Of a DNA stretch of 64,000 nt, positions 45,392-54,371 are shown piece after piece. Source of the DNA: Ramlibacter sp. (GTDB lineage Bacteria; Pseudomonadota; Gammaproteobacteria; Burkholderiales; Burkholderiaceae_C); contig JADJPY010000012.1 in the NCBI GenBank assembly GCA_016713005.1, forward strand, positions 434,001 through 498,000, given 5' to 3'. The notes under the pieces were generated by a model. It was given only the letters and a program-made list of their open reading frames with translations. It was not told the DNA's origin and searched no databases. Positions within the stretch are counted from its first letter, which is position 1, and each line of letters opens with the position of its first letter. The translations under genes were made by a program, and so were the position numbers.

Positions 45392-45562
45392 TTACTTCAA
45401 TTTCGTTTCCTTGTACTCGACATGCTTGCGAGCCTTGGGGTCGAACTTCATGATCGACATCTTCTCGGGCATCGTCTTCTTGTTCTTGCTGGTCGTGTAG
45501 AAGTGACCGGTGCCGGCGCTGGATTCCAGCTTGATCTTTTCGCGTCCGCCTTTGCTTGCCAT
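45392..45562 (-). CDS. rpmG: 50S ribosomal protein L33
   Basis: A 56-aa ribosomal large-subunit protein. It starts MASKGGREKIKLESSAGTGH, continues FYTTSKNKK and MPEKMSIMKFDPKARKH and ends VEYKETKLK, a clear L33. The zinc-binding CxxC pairs are absent (the C-minus form). A GGAAC ribosome site precedes the ATG at 45562. It follows rpmB by 18 bp, the conserved rpmB-rpmG pair. Confidence 0.97.
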   Translation of the reverse strand: MASKGGREKIKLESSAGTGHFYTTSKNKKTMPEKMSIMKFDPKARKHVEYKETKLK

Positions 45563-45580
45563 GATCGTTCCTTCCGGGGG

Positions 45581-45814
45581 TTAGGCCTGACCGCGTGCGC
45601 GCAGGTCGGCGAGCACGGCGTCGATGCCGTTCTTGTCAATCAGCCGCAGGGCGGCGCTGGAGACGCGCAGACGCACCCAGCGGTTTTCGCTCTCGACCCA
45701 GAAACGGCGGTGTTGCAGGTTCGGGAGGAACCGGCGCTTGGTTTTGTTGTTGGCGTGGGAAACATTGTTCCCGACCATGGGCTTCTTGCCCGTGACTTCG
45801 CAGACGCGTGCCAT
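45581..45814 (-). CDS. rpmB: 50S ribosomal protein L28
   Basis: A 77-aa ribosomal protein. MARVCEVTGKKPMVGNNVSH and ANNKTKRRFLPNLQHRRFW are diagnostic of L28. The ATG at 45814 is chosen over an upstream in-frame start because the conserved protein begins there. It is first in the rpmB-rpmG operon. Confidence 0.97.
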   Translation of the reverse strand: MARVCEVTGKKPMVGNNVSHANNKTKRRFLPNLQHRRFWVESENRWVRLRVSSAALRLIDKNGIDAVLADLRARGQA

Positions 45815-45959
45815 GAGGACACTCCGATACTTGTCTAGACGGCGGCCACGTGTCCGTGGGCGCCTCACCTCGCCAGAAAGGGTGGCGGTAACCCGTGCGG
45901 CCCCGAAGGTCCGCGATCCGCTGCCCCAAACCTCCCGGCCGGAATCAGCAAAGCCTTGA

Positions 45960-45965
45960 ATTATA
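45960..45965 (-). promoter_or_regulatory. Likely -10 box for rpmB-rpmG
   Basis: On the minus strand TATAAT is a perfect -10 consensus, between trxB and rpmB. No good -35 sits at standard spacing. It would give a leader of about 140 nt before rpmB, the region where ribosomal protein operons are often regulated. Confidence 0.5.
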
Positions 45966-45987
45966 ACGGGTTTTCTGCGGTTGCCTG

Positions 45988-46943
45988 TCAGGACTCGTGT
46001 TGCTCAAGGAAGCGCTGGGCGTCCAGTGCCGCCATGCAGCCCGTTCCCGCGCTGGTGATGGCCTGGCGGTACACATGGTCCTGGACGTCGCCGGCGGCAA
46101 ACACGCCGGGCACGCTGGTCATGGTGGCAAAGCCTTTCAGGCCGCTTTGCGTCACGATGTAGCCGTTTTCCATGGCCAGCTGGCCGTTGAAGATTTCGGT
46201 GTTGGGTGCGTGGCCGATGGCGATAAAGCAGCCCTTGAGTTCCAGGTCCTCGGCTGCGCCGGTCTGCACATTCTTCAGCCGCACGCCGGTTACTCCCGAG
46301 GCATCTCCCAGCACTTCGTCCAGCGTCTGGAACAGCTTCAACTCGATCTTTCCGGCCTTGACCTTCTCATGCACCTTGTCCACCAGGATGGGCTCGGCCT
46401 TGAACTTGTCGCGCCGGTGCACCAGGTGACCTTGCTGGCGATGTTGGACAGGTACAGCGCCTCTTCCACGGCCGTGTTGCCGCCACCGATCACGCAGCAC
46501 ACCTGGTCCCGGTAGAAGAATCCGTCGCAGGTGGCGCAACCGCTCACGCCACGGCCCATGAACGCCGTCTCTGAGGGCAGGCCCAGGTACTTGGCCGATG
46601 CGCCGGTGGCGATGATCAGCGAGTCGCAGGTGTAGGTCCCGCTGTCACCCTTGAGGGTGAACGGGCGATGGCTGAAATCCACCGCATTGATGTGGTCGAA
46701 GACGATCTCGGTCTTGAAGCGCTCCGCATGCTCCAGGAAGCGCTGCATCAACTCCGGGCCTTGCACGCCATGCACGTCGGCCGGCCAGTTGTCCACCTCG
46801 GTCGTGGTCATGAGCTGGCCACCCTGGGCGATGCCGGTGACCAGAACCGGATTGAGATTGGCGCGAGCGGCGTAAACGGCGGCGGTGTAACCGGCCGGAC
46901 CCGAACCCAGAATGAGAACTTTGGCGTGTTTGCTGTTGGACAT
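45988..46943 (-). pseudogene. trxB: Thioredoxin reductase, frameshifted in this sequence
   Basis: An FAD/NADPH enzyme that reduces thioredoxin. The N-terminal half (ILGSGPAGYTAAVYAARANL; CATCDG redox centre; GGGNTAVEEALYLSNIASKVT) is in one frame and the rest (HRRDKFKAEPILVDKV; GVFAAGDVQDHVYRQ) in another. The switch is at about 46425: inserting one G on the plus strand there (CCAGGTGACC to CCAGGGTGACC) restores KVTLVHRRDK and a normal protein of 318 aa. Because the gene is usually needed and the lost base is in a G run, a read error is likely. It is divergent from the Crp-type gene. Confidence 0.85.
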
Positions 46944-47096
46944 GGTAAAACCCCGTGCCGGGAAAACCCCACTACGGTGTACAGTTTGGGACGGTGACCA
47001 AAGTATCAACCCGGCGTCGCAGGGCGGGTACCTCAGAGTTTTCTGACTCCGTCCGATTGTATGAAGGTCGCGCCGGGCGCATCCGAGGAGTATGGA

Positions 47097-47771
47097 ATGT
47101 CGATGTTGTCCAACCTGGAATTGATTCGCCGGGTTCCCCTGTTTTCCATGCTGACGGCCGCACAGGCCGAAGCGGTGGCCGCTGCCGTGACGAAGCGCCG
47201 CTACAAGCGCGGCGAGATGATCGTCGAGCAGGGCAAGAAGACCAACGCGCTGTTTATCGTCCTGACCGGGCGCGCCCGCGTCGTCACTTCCGACAGCCGT
47301 GGCCGCGAGGTGATCCTCGCCACCATGCATCCCGGTGACTACATCGGCGAGATGAGCCTGATCGACAACGAACCGCATTCGGCAACGGTGCGTGCGGAAG
47401 TCCAGACCGACGTGCTGGTGCTTGGGCGACTGGAGTTTGCCCGCTGCCTGCCCGAGAACACCTCGATGGCCTACGCCGTGATGCGCGGCCTGGTGCAACG
47501 GCTGAGACAGGCCGACCGCAAGATCGAGTCTCTGGCCCTGATGGATGTCTATGGTCGCGTCGCCCGCGCATTGCTCGAGTTTGCCGTGCCGGATCGCGAC
47601 GGCAACCTCGTCATCCGGGAGCGCATCTCGCGCCAGGACATCGCCAAGATGGTGGGTGCATCGCGCGAGATGGTCAGCCGCGTGATGAAAGACCTGGAAG
47701 AGCGTCATTTCATAGAGACGCGTGCCGACGGTTCGCTGCTGGTCAAGGAACGCCTCGCCGCCAAGGATTGA
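47097..47771 (+). CDS. Crp/Fnr-family transcription regulator
   Basis: The protein (224 aa) has an N-terminal cyclic-nucleotide-binding-type domain (FIVLTGRARVV, HPGDYIGEMSLID, SATVRAEVQTDVLVL) and a C-terminal HTH (ISRQDIAKMVGASREMVSRVMKDL, of which the recognition helix is the latter part). It lacks the N-terminal Cys cluster of oxygen-sensing FNR. The ATG at 47097 has GAGGAG 6 bp before it. It lies just before ftsK and divergent from trxB; its ligand and targets are unknown. Confidence 0.9.
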   Translation: MSMLSNLELIRRVPLFSMLTAAQAEAVAAAVTKRRYKRGEMIVEQGKKTNALFIVLTGRARVVTSDSRGREVILATMHPGDYIGEMSLIDNEPHSATVRAEVQTDVLVLGRLEFARCLPENTSMAYAVMRGLVQRLRQADRKIESLALMDVYGRVARALLEFAVPDRDGNLVIRERISRQDIAKMVGASREMVSRVMKDLEERHFIETRADGSLLVKERLAAKD

Positions 47772-47831
47772 CCGGTCCGGCGCAGGGACGCGCCAGCCCC
47801 GTCAATGGATTAAGCTGCGGGCTGCCTGCCC

Positions 47832-50153
47832 ATGACTTACTCGCTGGATACCCTGAACAAATCGTCGGTCACTCAAGACGCCCCGCATTCGCCCGCTGGC
47901 CGGCTGGCGCATGAAGTCATGGTCGTCGCGGGTGCCGCTGTCCTGGTGTTCTGGGTGCTGGCCCAGGCGACCTACTCACCCCTGGACGTGGCGTGGTCCA
48001 CCACCGGCGACGGCACGGGCGTGGTGCGCAACTGGGGCGGGCGCCTCGGCGCCTGGTTGGCGGATGCCGGTTACGGCTGGTTTGGTTTCTCCCTCTGGTG
48101 GGCGATTGCCGTCGCAGTGAAGACCTGGCTGTCGGCCGTGGCCTCACGGATGCGGGGCGAGCCGCGCCGATCCGGTCGCGACGCCCGGACGCGTGCCCGC
48201 TTCTGGCTTGGCTTTGCGGGCCTGATGGTGGCCAGCTCGGCACTCGAATGGTCGCGCCTGTGGCGGCTGGAGGCTCGTCTGCCGGATCACGCCGGTGGCG
48301 TGCTCGGTTGGGTTTTGGGCCCGCTGGGCAACCAGTGGCTCGGTTTCAACGGATCGGGTCTTGTCTGGGTGGTCGTTGGCGTGCTGGGGGCGGCGGCGGT
48401 GTTCGGCTTTTCCTGGAGCCAGGTGGCCGAACGCACTGGCGGTGCGATTGATGGCCTGGTCGAGTCCTGGCGCAAGCGGCGCGAAACAGCGCAAGACGTG
48501 GCGTTGGGACACCAGGCGGCGCGCGAGCGTGAAGACGTCGTCCAGGTCGAACGCGAGGCAGTGGTGGAAAGCCACCCCCAGCCGGTCCTGATTGAGCCCG
48601 TGCTGCTGGACGTGCCCAAGTCCGAGCGTGTCGCCAAGGAGCGGCAAAAGCCGCTGTTCAGTGACCTGCCCGACAGCAAGCTGCCCCAGGTGGACCTGCT
48701 GGACGGCCCGCCCGCCCGCCAGGAAAGCGTGCCCGGCGAGACGCTGGAGATGACCAGCCGCATGATCGAAAAGAAGCTGCGCGATTTTGGCGTGGAGGTG
48801 CGCGTGGTGTTGGCGCAGCCTGGGCCGGTGATCACCCGCTACGAGATCGAGCCTGCGACCGGTGTGAAAGGCTCGCAGATTGTCAACCTGGCCAAGGACC
48901 TGGCGCGATCGCTGAGCCTGGTCTCCATCCGCGTGGTGGAGACGATCCCCGGCAAGAACTACATGGCGCTGGAACTGCCCAACGCCAGGCGCCAGTCGAT
49001 CCGGCTGTCCGAAATCCTGGGCTCGCAGGTCTACAACGAGGCGCGCTCCCTGCTGACCATGGGGCTGGGCAAGGACATCATCGGCAACCCGGTGGTGGCC
49101 GACCTGGCGAAGATGCCGCACGTTCTGGTGGCCGGCACCACCGGCTCAGGCAAGTCGGTGGGCATCAACGCAATGATCCTGAGCCTGCTGTACAAGGCCG
49201 AAGCGCGCGACGTGCGACTCCTGATGATCGACCCCAAGATGCTGGAAATGTCGGTCTACGAGGGCATCCCGCACCTGCTGGCACCGGTGGTGACGGACAT
49301 GCGTCAGGCGGCCAACGGCCTGAACTGGTGCGTCGGCGAGATGGAGCGGCGCTACAAGCTGCTGAGCAAGCTGGGGGTGCGCAACCTGGCCGGCTACAAC
49401 ACCAAGATTGACGAGGCCCGATCAAAAGAGCAGTTCATCTACAACCCGTTCAGCCTGACACCCGAAGCCCCCGAACCGCTGGACCGCCTCCCGCACATCG
49501 TGGTGGTGATCGACGAACTGGCCGATCTGATGATGGTGGTGGGCAAGAAGATCGAGGAACTGATTGCGCGGCTGGCGCAAAAGGCGCGCGCCGCAGGCAT
49601 TCACCTGATCCTGGCAACGCAACGCCCCAGCGTGGACGTGATCACCGGCCTGATCAAGGCCAACATCCCCACGCGGATCGCCTTCCAGGTGAGCAGCAAG
49701 ATCGACAGCCGCACCATCCTGGACCAGATGGGCGCCGAGGCGCTGCTGGGCATGGGCGACATGCTGTACATGCCCAGCGGCACTGGCTTGCCGATCCGGG
49801 TGCATGGCGCCTTTGTCAGCGACGAAGAGGTCCACCGCGTTGTGAAGTACCTGAAGGACCAGGGCGGTGAGCCCAACTACATCGAAGGCGTGCTTGAGGG
49901 TGGCCTGGCCGATGAGGGTGACCTGGGCGCGGGCGAAGGTGGCGGCTCCGGTGAAAAGGACCCGATGTACGACCAGGCGGTCGAGGTGGTTCTGAAGAAC
50001 CGCAAGGCCAGCATCTCGCTGGTGCAGCGCCACCTCAAGATTGGCTACAACCGCGCGGCGCGGCTGGTCGAGGACATGGAAAAGGCAGGCCTCGTGGGTG
50101 CAATGAGCACCAGTGGCCAGCGTGAGATTCTGGTGCCCACGCGGGCGGAGTGA
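47832..50153 (+). CDS. ftsK: DNA translocase FtsK
   Basis: The cell-division DNA translocase (773 aa) couples septation to chromosome dimer resolution. Four N-terminal spans (VMVVAGAAVLVFWVLAQAT onward) anchor it. A short linker (to about 280) leads to the motor with Walker A AGTTGSGKSVG at about 435 and Walker B IVVVIDELADLMM. The C-terminal gamma domain (KASISLVQRHLKIGYNRAARLVEDME) reads KOPS. Its stop overlaps the lolA start (TGATG). ftsK-lolA-rarA is the conserved order. Confidence 0.96.
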   Translation: MTYSLDTLNKSSVTQDAPHSPAGRLAHEVMVVAGAAVLVFWVLAQATYSPLDVAWSTTGDGTGVVRNWGGRLGAWLADAGYGWFGFSLWWAIAVAVKTWLSAVASRMRGEPRRSGRDARTRARFWLGFAGLMVASSALEWSRLWRLEARLPDHAGGVLGWVLGPLGNQWLGFNGSGLVWVVVGVLGAAAVFGFSWSQVAERTGGAIDGLVESWRKRRETAQDVALGHQAAREREDVVQVEREAVVESHPQPVLIEPVLLDVPKSERVAKERQKPLFSDLPDSKLPQVDLLDGPPARQESVPGETLEMTSRMIEKKLRDFGVEVRVVLAQPGPVITRYEIEPATGVKGSQIVNLAKDLARSLSLVSIRVVETIPGKNYMALELPNARRQSIRLSEILGSQVYNEARSLLTMGLGKDIIGNPVVADLAKMPHVLVAGTTGSGKSVGINAMILSLLYKAEARDVRLLMIDPKMLEMSVYEGIPHLLAPVVTDMRQAANGLNWCVGEMERRYKLLSKLGVRNLAGYNTKIDEARSKEQFIYNPFSLTPEAPEPLDRLPHIVVVIDELADLMMVVGKKIEELIARLAQKARAAGIHLILATQRPSVDVITGLIKANIPTRIAFQVSSKIDSRTILDQMGAEALLGMGDMLYMPSGTGLPIRVHGAFVSDEEVHRVVKYLKDQGGEPNYIEGVLEGGLADEGDLGAGEGGGSGEKDPMYDQAVEVVLKNRKASISLVQRHLKIGYNRAARLVEDMEKAGLVGAMSTSGQREILVPTRAE

Positions 50154-50791
50154 TGCCGGTGAAACGTTTGTTTGCTATAGTTTTTATAGTGGGTGGCCCA
50201 ATACTGGCGCGGGCTGGAGGCCTGGAAAGCCTTGAAAATTTCATGTCGGCGACGCGCAGCGGGCGAGCCGAATTTACCCAGGCGGTGACCTCCCCGCCTC
50301 GCGAGGGGCAGGTTGCGCGCACGCGCACATCTGCAGGCACGTTCGAGTTTTCGCGGCCCAACCGTTTCCGCTTCAACTACCGCAAGCCTTTCGAGCAGGT
50401 CATCGTGGCCGACGGCACGACCCTGTGGCTGTACGACGTGGACCTGAACCAGGTCACCGCGCGCAGCCAGGCGCAGGTCCTGGGCTCGACGCCAGCCGCG
50501 CTGGTGGCGGCCGCGCCCGACCTGCGGGCGGTGCAGGCCGAGTTCACGCTGGCCAACGCGCCCGAGCGCGACGGCCTGCAGTGGGTGACGGCCACGCCCA
50601 AGGTTCGCGACGGGCAATTGCAGCTGGTGCGGGTGGGCTTTCGCGGCAACGACCTGGCCGTGCTGGAGATCACCGACACCTTTGGCCAGCGTTCGGTGCT
50701 CAGCTTCACCGGGTTTGAAGCCAATCCCGCGCTGGCGTCCGACGCCTTCCAGTTCAAGCCGCCGGCCAAGGCGGACGTGATCCGGCAGTAG
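50153..50791 (+). CDS. lolA: Outer-membrane lipoprotein carrier protein LolA
   Basis: The periplasmic chaperone (212 aa) ferries lipoproteins from LolCDE to the outer membrane. It has a signal peptide (KRLFAIVFIVGGPILARA), then the mature domain with AEFTQAVTSP, SAGTFEFSRPNRFRF and TLWLYDVDLNQVTAR, typical of LolA. The ATG at 50153 overlaps ftsK by a base. Remarkably, residues 7 to about 29, the whole hydrophobic core of the signal peptide, are encoded by repeat copy E (50173-50240). Confidence 0.93.
   Translation: MPVKRLFAIVFIVGGPILARAGGLESLENFMSATRSGRAEFTQAVTSPPREGQVARTRTSAGTFEFSRPNRFRFNYRKPFEQVIVADGTTLWLYDVDLNQVTARSQAQVLGSTPAALVAAAPDLRAVQAEFTLANAPERDGLQWVTATPKVRDGQLQLVRVGFRGNDLAVLEITDTFGQRSVLSFTGFEANPALASDAFQFKPPAKADVIRQ
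50173..50240 (+). repeat. Dispersed 65-bp repeat, copy E
   Basis: GCTATAGTTTTTATAGT, a spacer, GCGGGCTGGAGGCC, TGGAAAGCC, TTGAAAATT. It lies entirely in the 5' part of lolA and is read in frame as Phe-Ala-Ile-Val-Phe-Ile-Val. Confidence 0.75.
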
Positions 50792-50813
50792 GACGCTGTC
50801 CCGGGCTTCACGC

Positions 50814-52124
50814 ATGAACAGCGCAGCCGTTCCCCTGGCCGAGCGGCTGCGTCCGAAGTCTCTGGGTGAGGTCATTGGGCAGCAGCACCTGCTGGGCGAG
50901 GGCATGGCGCTGCGCATTGCGTTCGAGTCCGGCCGCCCGCACAGTTGCATCCTTTGGGGGCCGCCTGGCACCGGCAAGACCACCATCGCGCGGTTGATGG
51001 CAGATGCGTTTGATGCCCGGTTCATCACCATCAGTGCCGTGCTTGGGGGCGTCAAGGACATCCGCGAGGCGGTGGCGCAAGCCGAGCGCGCGCGCGACGG
51101 GCTTGAGCAACAGGCCACGATCGTGTTTGTGGACGAGGTGCACCGTTTCAACAAGAGCCAGCAGGATGCGTTCCTGCCGCATGTGGAAAGCGGCCTGTTC
51201 ACCTTCATCGGCGCCACGACCGAGAACCCCTCATTCGAGGTCAACTCGGCCTTGCTGTCGCGTGCGGCGGTGTACGTGCTGCAGCCACTGGCGGCGGCCG
51301 ACCTGGGTCAGATCGTCGAGCGCGCCCGCGCGAGCGACCTCATCCCTGACATTGAAGCCGCCGCCACCGAGCGACTGGTTTCCCATGCCGATGGCGACGC
51401 GCGCCGCCTTCTGAACACGCTGGAGACGCTGGCGGTGGCTGCGGCCAGCGAGAACCAGGCGCGGATCACCGATGCATGGGTGATGCGTGTGCTGGGCGAG
51501 CGCATGCGCCGATACGACAAGGGCGGTGAGCAGTTCTACGACACCATCAGCGCCCTGCACAAATCGGTGCGTGGTTCCGATCCGGATGCCGCGCTGTACT
51601 GGTTCGTGCGGATGCTCGATGGCGGCGCTGAGCCGCGATACATGGCCCGTCGCCTGGTCCGCATGGCCAGCGAGGACATTGGCCTGGCCGACCCCCGGGC
51701 GCTGCGGCTCGCGCTGGACGCGGCCGAAGTCTATGAACGCCTGGGGTCACCCGAGGGCGAACTGGCCCTGGCGGAGTGCGTGGTCTACCTGGCCGTGGCG
51801 CCCAAATCCAACGCCGTCTACAAGGCCTACAACGAGGCCCGTGCGCTGGTGCGCGACGGTGGCACCCGACCGGTGCCCATGCACCTGCGCAATGCACCCA
51901 CCGGCTTGATGAAAGACCTGGGCTATGGCCAGGGCTACCGGTACGCGCACGACGAAGCCGGTGGCTTTGCTGCCGGCGTGAGCTACTGGCCCGAGGGGAT
52001 GTCTGCGCCGCAGTTTTACCGTCCCGTGGAGCGTGGACTGGAAATCCGGATCGCTGATAAGTTGCGCGAACTGAAGGCGGCCAATCATCAGAGGGACTTA
52101 TCTTCGCCCAAAGACGCTGATTGA
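50814..52124 (+). CDS. rarA: Replication-associated recombination protein RarA (MgsA)
   Basis: An AAA+ ATPase of 436 aa acting at stalled replication forks. It has Walker A GPPGTGKTT, Walker B IVFVDEVHRFNKSQQDAFLP, sensor 1 GATTENPSFE and the C-terminal MgsA domain (ISALHKSVRGSDPDAALYW). The ATG at 50814 is 22 bp after lolA. The downstream gene is usually serS in this order, but here the liv transport genes follow. Confidence 0.95.
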   Translation: MNSAAVPLAERLRPKSLGEVIGQQHLLGEGMALRIAFESGRPHSCILWGPPGTGKTTIARLMADAFDARFITISAVLGGVKDIREAVAQAERARDGLEQQATIVFVDEVHRFNKSQQDAFLPHVESGLFTFIGATTENPSFEVNSALLSRAAVYVLQPLAAADLGQIVERARASDLIPDIEAAATERLVSHADGDARRLLNTLETLAVAAASENQARITDAWVMRVLGERMRRYDKGGEQFYDTISALHKSVRGSDPDAALYWFVRMLDGGAEPRYMARRLVRMASEDIGLADPRALRLALDAAEVYERLGSPEGELALAECVVYLAVAPKSNAVYKAYNEARALVRDGGTRPVPMHLRNAPTGLMKDLGYGQGYRYAHDEAGGFAAGVSYWPEGMSAPQFYRPVERGLEIRIADKLRELKAANHQRDLSSPKDAD

Positions 52125-52204
52125 ATCCCGGCAGGCGCACCCTCGGGGTCGTCTTCAAGGGTAAACCCCGGCCGGCCGGCGGGTGAACCACCGGCGGCGC
52201 TGGC

Positions 52205-52210
52205 TACAAT
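52205..52210 (+). promoter_or_regulatory. Likely -10 box of the liv leader
   Basis: TACAAT in TGGCTACAATTTC matches the -10 consensus at five of six. The -35 region (GTGAAC around 52182) is weak. Transcription would start near 52217, directly before the terminator-like hairpin at 52221-52266. Confidence 0.45.
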
Positions 52211-52220
52211 TTCGGCTCAC

Positions 52221-52266
52221 AACCCGCCCAATCCCCAGGTTACTGGTCCAGACTGGCGGGTTTTTT
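52221..52266 (+). terminator. Rho-independent terminator in the liv leader
   Basis: AACCCGCC (52221-52228) pairs with GGCGGGTT (52255-52262), followed by a run of six T. A second hairpin (CCAG-GTTA-CTGG, 52235-52246) lies in the loop. It sits about 75 bp before livH and just after a likely promoter, so it looks like an attenuator or makes a short RNA. Confidence 0.6.
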
Positions 52267-52340
52267 GCTAAGTCCGTTCCATGCAGCCACGAGCGCGACC
52301 GAACGGGTCCGGTGGTTCAACGACAAATCGGAGTTTCTTT

Positions 52341-53270
52341 ATGGACATCTTGCTTCAGCAGATCATCAATGGTCTGGTCCTGGGCAGCGTCTATGCCTTG
52401 GTGGCCTTGGGCTACACCATGGTGTACGGCATCATCCAGCTCATCAACTTTGCCCACGGTGAAGTCCTCATGGTGGGGGCGCTCACTGCCTGGACGGTGG
52501 CGGGCCTGCTTCAGGTGGGCGTGCCGGGCATGCCGGGCTGGGTGATCCTGATCATCGCTGCGGTGTGTGCCTGTACCGTAGCGGCAGCGTTGAACTTCAC
52601 CATCGAGAAGATCGCCTATCGGCCGCTGAGAAACTCTCCGCGGCTTGCACCGCTGATCACCGCCATCGGCATGTCCATCCTGCTTCAGACGCTGGCGATG
52701 ATCATCTGGAAGCCCAATCCCAAACCCTTTCCCACCTTGCTGCCCTCGGAGCCGTTTAACGTGGGCGGGGCGGTGATCTCGCCAACCGACCTGCTCATTC
52801 TTGGCTTGACGGCCGTGCTGCTGACGGCCCTGATGTGGCTGGTCAACCGCACCTCGCTGGGGCGTGCCATGCGGGCCACGGCTGAAAACCCGCGCGTGGC
52901 CGCACTCATGGGGGTCAAGCCCGATCTGGTGATCTCGGCCACCTTTGTCATTGGAGCGGTGCTGGCTGCCATCGCGGGCATCATGCTCGCCATGAAGTAC
53001 GGTACCGTGCAACATGCCATGGGTTTCCTGCCCGGCCTGAAGGCTTTTACCGCCGCCGTGTTCGGGGGCATTGGCAACCTGGCCGGGGCGGTGGTCGGCG
53101 GCATCCTGCTGGGCCTGATCGAAGCGCTGGGCTCGGGCTACATTGGCGCGCTCACCGGTGGCGTGCTGGGCAGCCACTATTCCGAAATATTCGCCTTCAT
53201 CGTCCTGATCGTCATCCTCACCATGCGACCTTCGGGCCTGCTGGGCGAGCGAGTCGCGGACCGCGCCTGA
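52341..53270 (+). CDS. livH: Branched-chain amino acid ABC transporter permease LivH
   Basis: An inner-membrane permease (309 aa) with about eight spans and the family start MDILLQQIINGLVLGSVYAL, followed by YGIIQLINFAHGEVLMVGA. It pairs with LivM to form the channel of a high-affinity leucine/isoleucine/valine or amide importer. The ATG at 52341 has GGAG 7 bp before it; an open stretch upstream back to 52281 is not used. It opens the liv cluster after the leader. Confidence 0.95.
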   Translation: MDILLQQIINGLVLGSVYALVALGYTMVYGIIQLINFAHGEVLMVGALTAWTVAGLLQVGVPGMPGWVILIIAAVCACTVAAALNFTIEKIAYRPLRNSPRLAPLITAIGMSILLQTLAMIIWKPNPKPFPTLLPSEPFNVGGAVISPTDLLILGLTAVLLTALMWLVNRTSLGRAMRATAENPRVAALMGVKPDLVISATFVIGAVLAAIAGIMLAMKYGTVQHAMGFLPGLKAFTAAVFGGIGNLAGAVVGGILLGLIEALGSGYIGALTGGVLGSHYSEIFAFIVLIVILTMRPSGLLGERVADRA

Positions 53271-53282
53271 AGGGGATACATC

Positions 53283-54361
53283 ATGAAAAACCAACAGAAA
53301 ATCCTGTTCACCGCGGCTGGCCTGGCACTGATCGTGTTGCCCCTGTTCCTGCAGACGTTTGGCAACTCCTGGGTCCGCATCGCCGATACCGCCCTGCTGT
53401 ATGTGTTGCTTGCGATCGGGTTGAACATCGTCGTGGGCTATGCCGGTTTGCTGGACCTGGGATACGTCGCCTTCTTCGCCGTTGGAGCCTACATGTTCGG
53501 GCTGCTGGCTTCGCCCCACCTGACCGAAACTTTCTCGACATTTGCGTCCATTTTCCCGAACGGTCTGCACACGCCGCTGTGGCTGGTGATCCCGCTCGGT
53601 GCGGGCCTCGCCGGGTTGTTCGGTGTGCTGCTGGGGGCGCCCACGCTCAAGCTGCGCGGCGACTACCTGGCCATCGTCACGCTCGGGTTTGGCGAGATCA
53701 TCCGGGTGTTTCTCAACAACCTGGACCATCCGGTCAACATCACCAACGGACCCAAGGGCCTGAACCAGATCGATTCGATCACCTTCTTCGGCATCAACCT
53801 GGGCAAGCCGCTCACCGTGGGTGGCTTCCAGCTGGCGTCGGTGACGCTGTACTACTACCTGTTCCTTGCCCTGGTGGTGGTCAGCATCGTGATGAGCCAC
53901 CGACTTGAGCTTTCGCGCATCGGCCGTGCCTGGATGGCCATCCGCGAAGACGAGATTGCCGCCAAGGCGATGGGCATCAACACCCGCAACATGAAGCTGC
54001 TCGCGTTCGGCATGGGGGCCACCTTTGGTGGCGTCTCGGCGTGATGTTCGCTTCGTTCCAGGGCTTCATTTCGCCGGAGTCGTTCACCCTGATGGAGTCG
54101 GTGATGATCGTGGCGATGGTGGTGCTGGGTGGGCTGGGCCACCTGCCGGGTGTGATCTTGGGCGCAGTGCTGCTGTCTGCCCTGCCCGAGGTGCTGCGCT
54201 ACGTGGCCGGGCCCCTGCAGAACATGACCGGCGGGCGTCTGGATGCGTCCATCCTGCGCCAGCTGCTGATCGCGCTGGCGATGATCGTCATCATGTTGCT
54301 GCGTCCGCGCGGCTTGTGGCCCTCGCCCGAGCATGGCCGCGCCCTGCAGCAGTCCAAGTGA
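53283..54361 (+). pseudogene. livM: LivM permease, frameshifted in this sequence
   Basis: The second permease of the liv importer. The first part (LLYVLLAIGLNIVVGYAGLLD to ATFGGVSA-stop) ends at a TGA at 54042-54044. The rest (MFASFQGFISPESFTLMES to ALQQSK) follows in another frame. A missing G at about 54038 (TCGGCG for TCGGGCG) explains it; adding it gives GGVSGVMFASFQG and a normal protein of 359 aa. This is a G-run deletion as in trxB, so read error is likely, unless the locus has decayed. Confidence 0.88.
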
Positions 54362-54371
54362 GGAGCACGAC

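Noticed and set aside
48260..48290. CGGCTGGAGGCTCG in ftsK as another copy of the dispersed repeat
   Set aside because: Only the central GGCTGGAGGC matches; there is no GCTATC/ATAGC hairpin upstream.
50153..52124. ftsK-lolA-rarA adjacency as a novel link
   Set aside because: This is the normal order in many proteobacteria.
52221..52266. tRNA or known riboswitch upstream of livH
   Set aside because: The hairpin is too small for a tRNA and I see no motif of a named riboswitch; kept only as a terminator-like leader.
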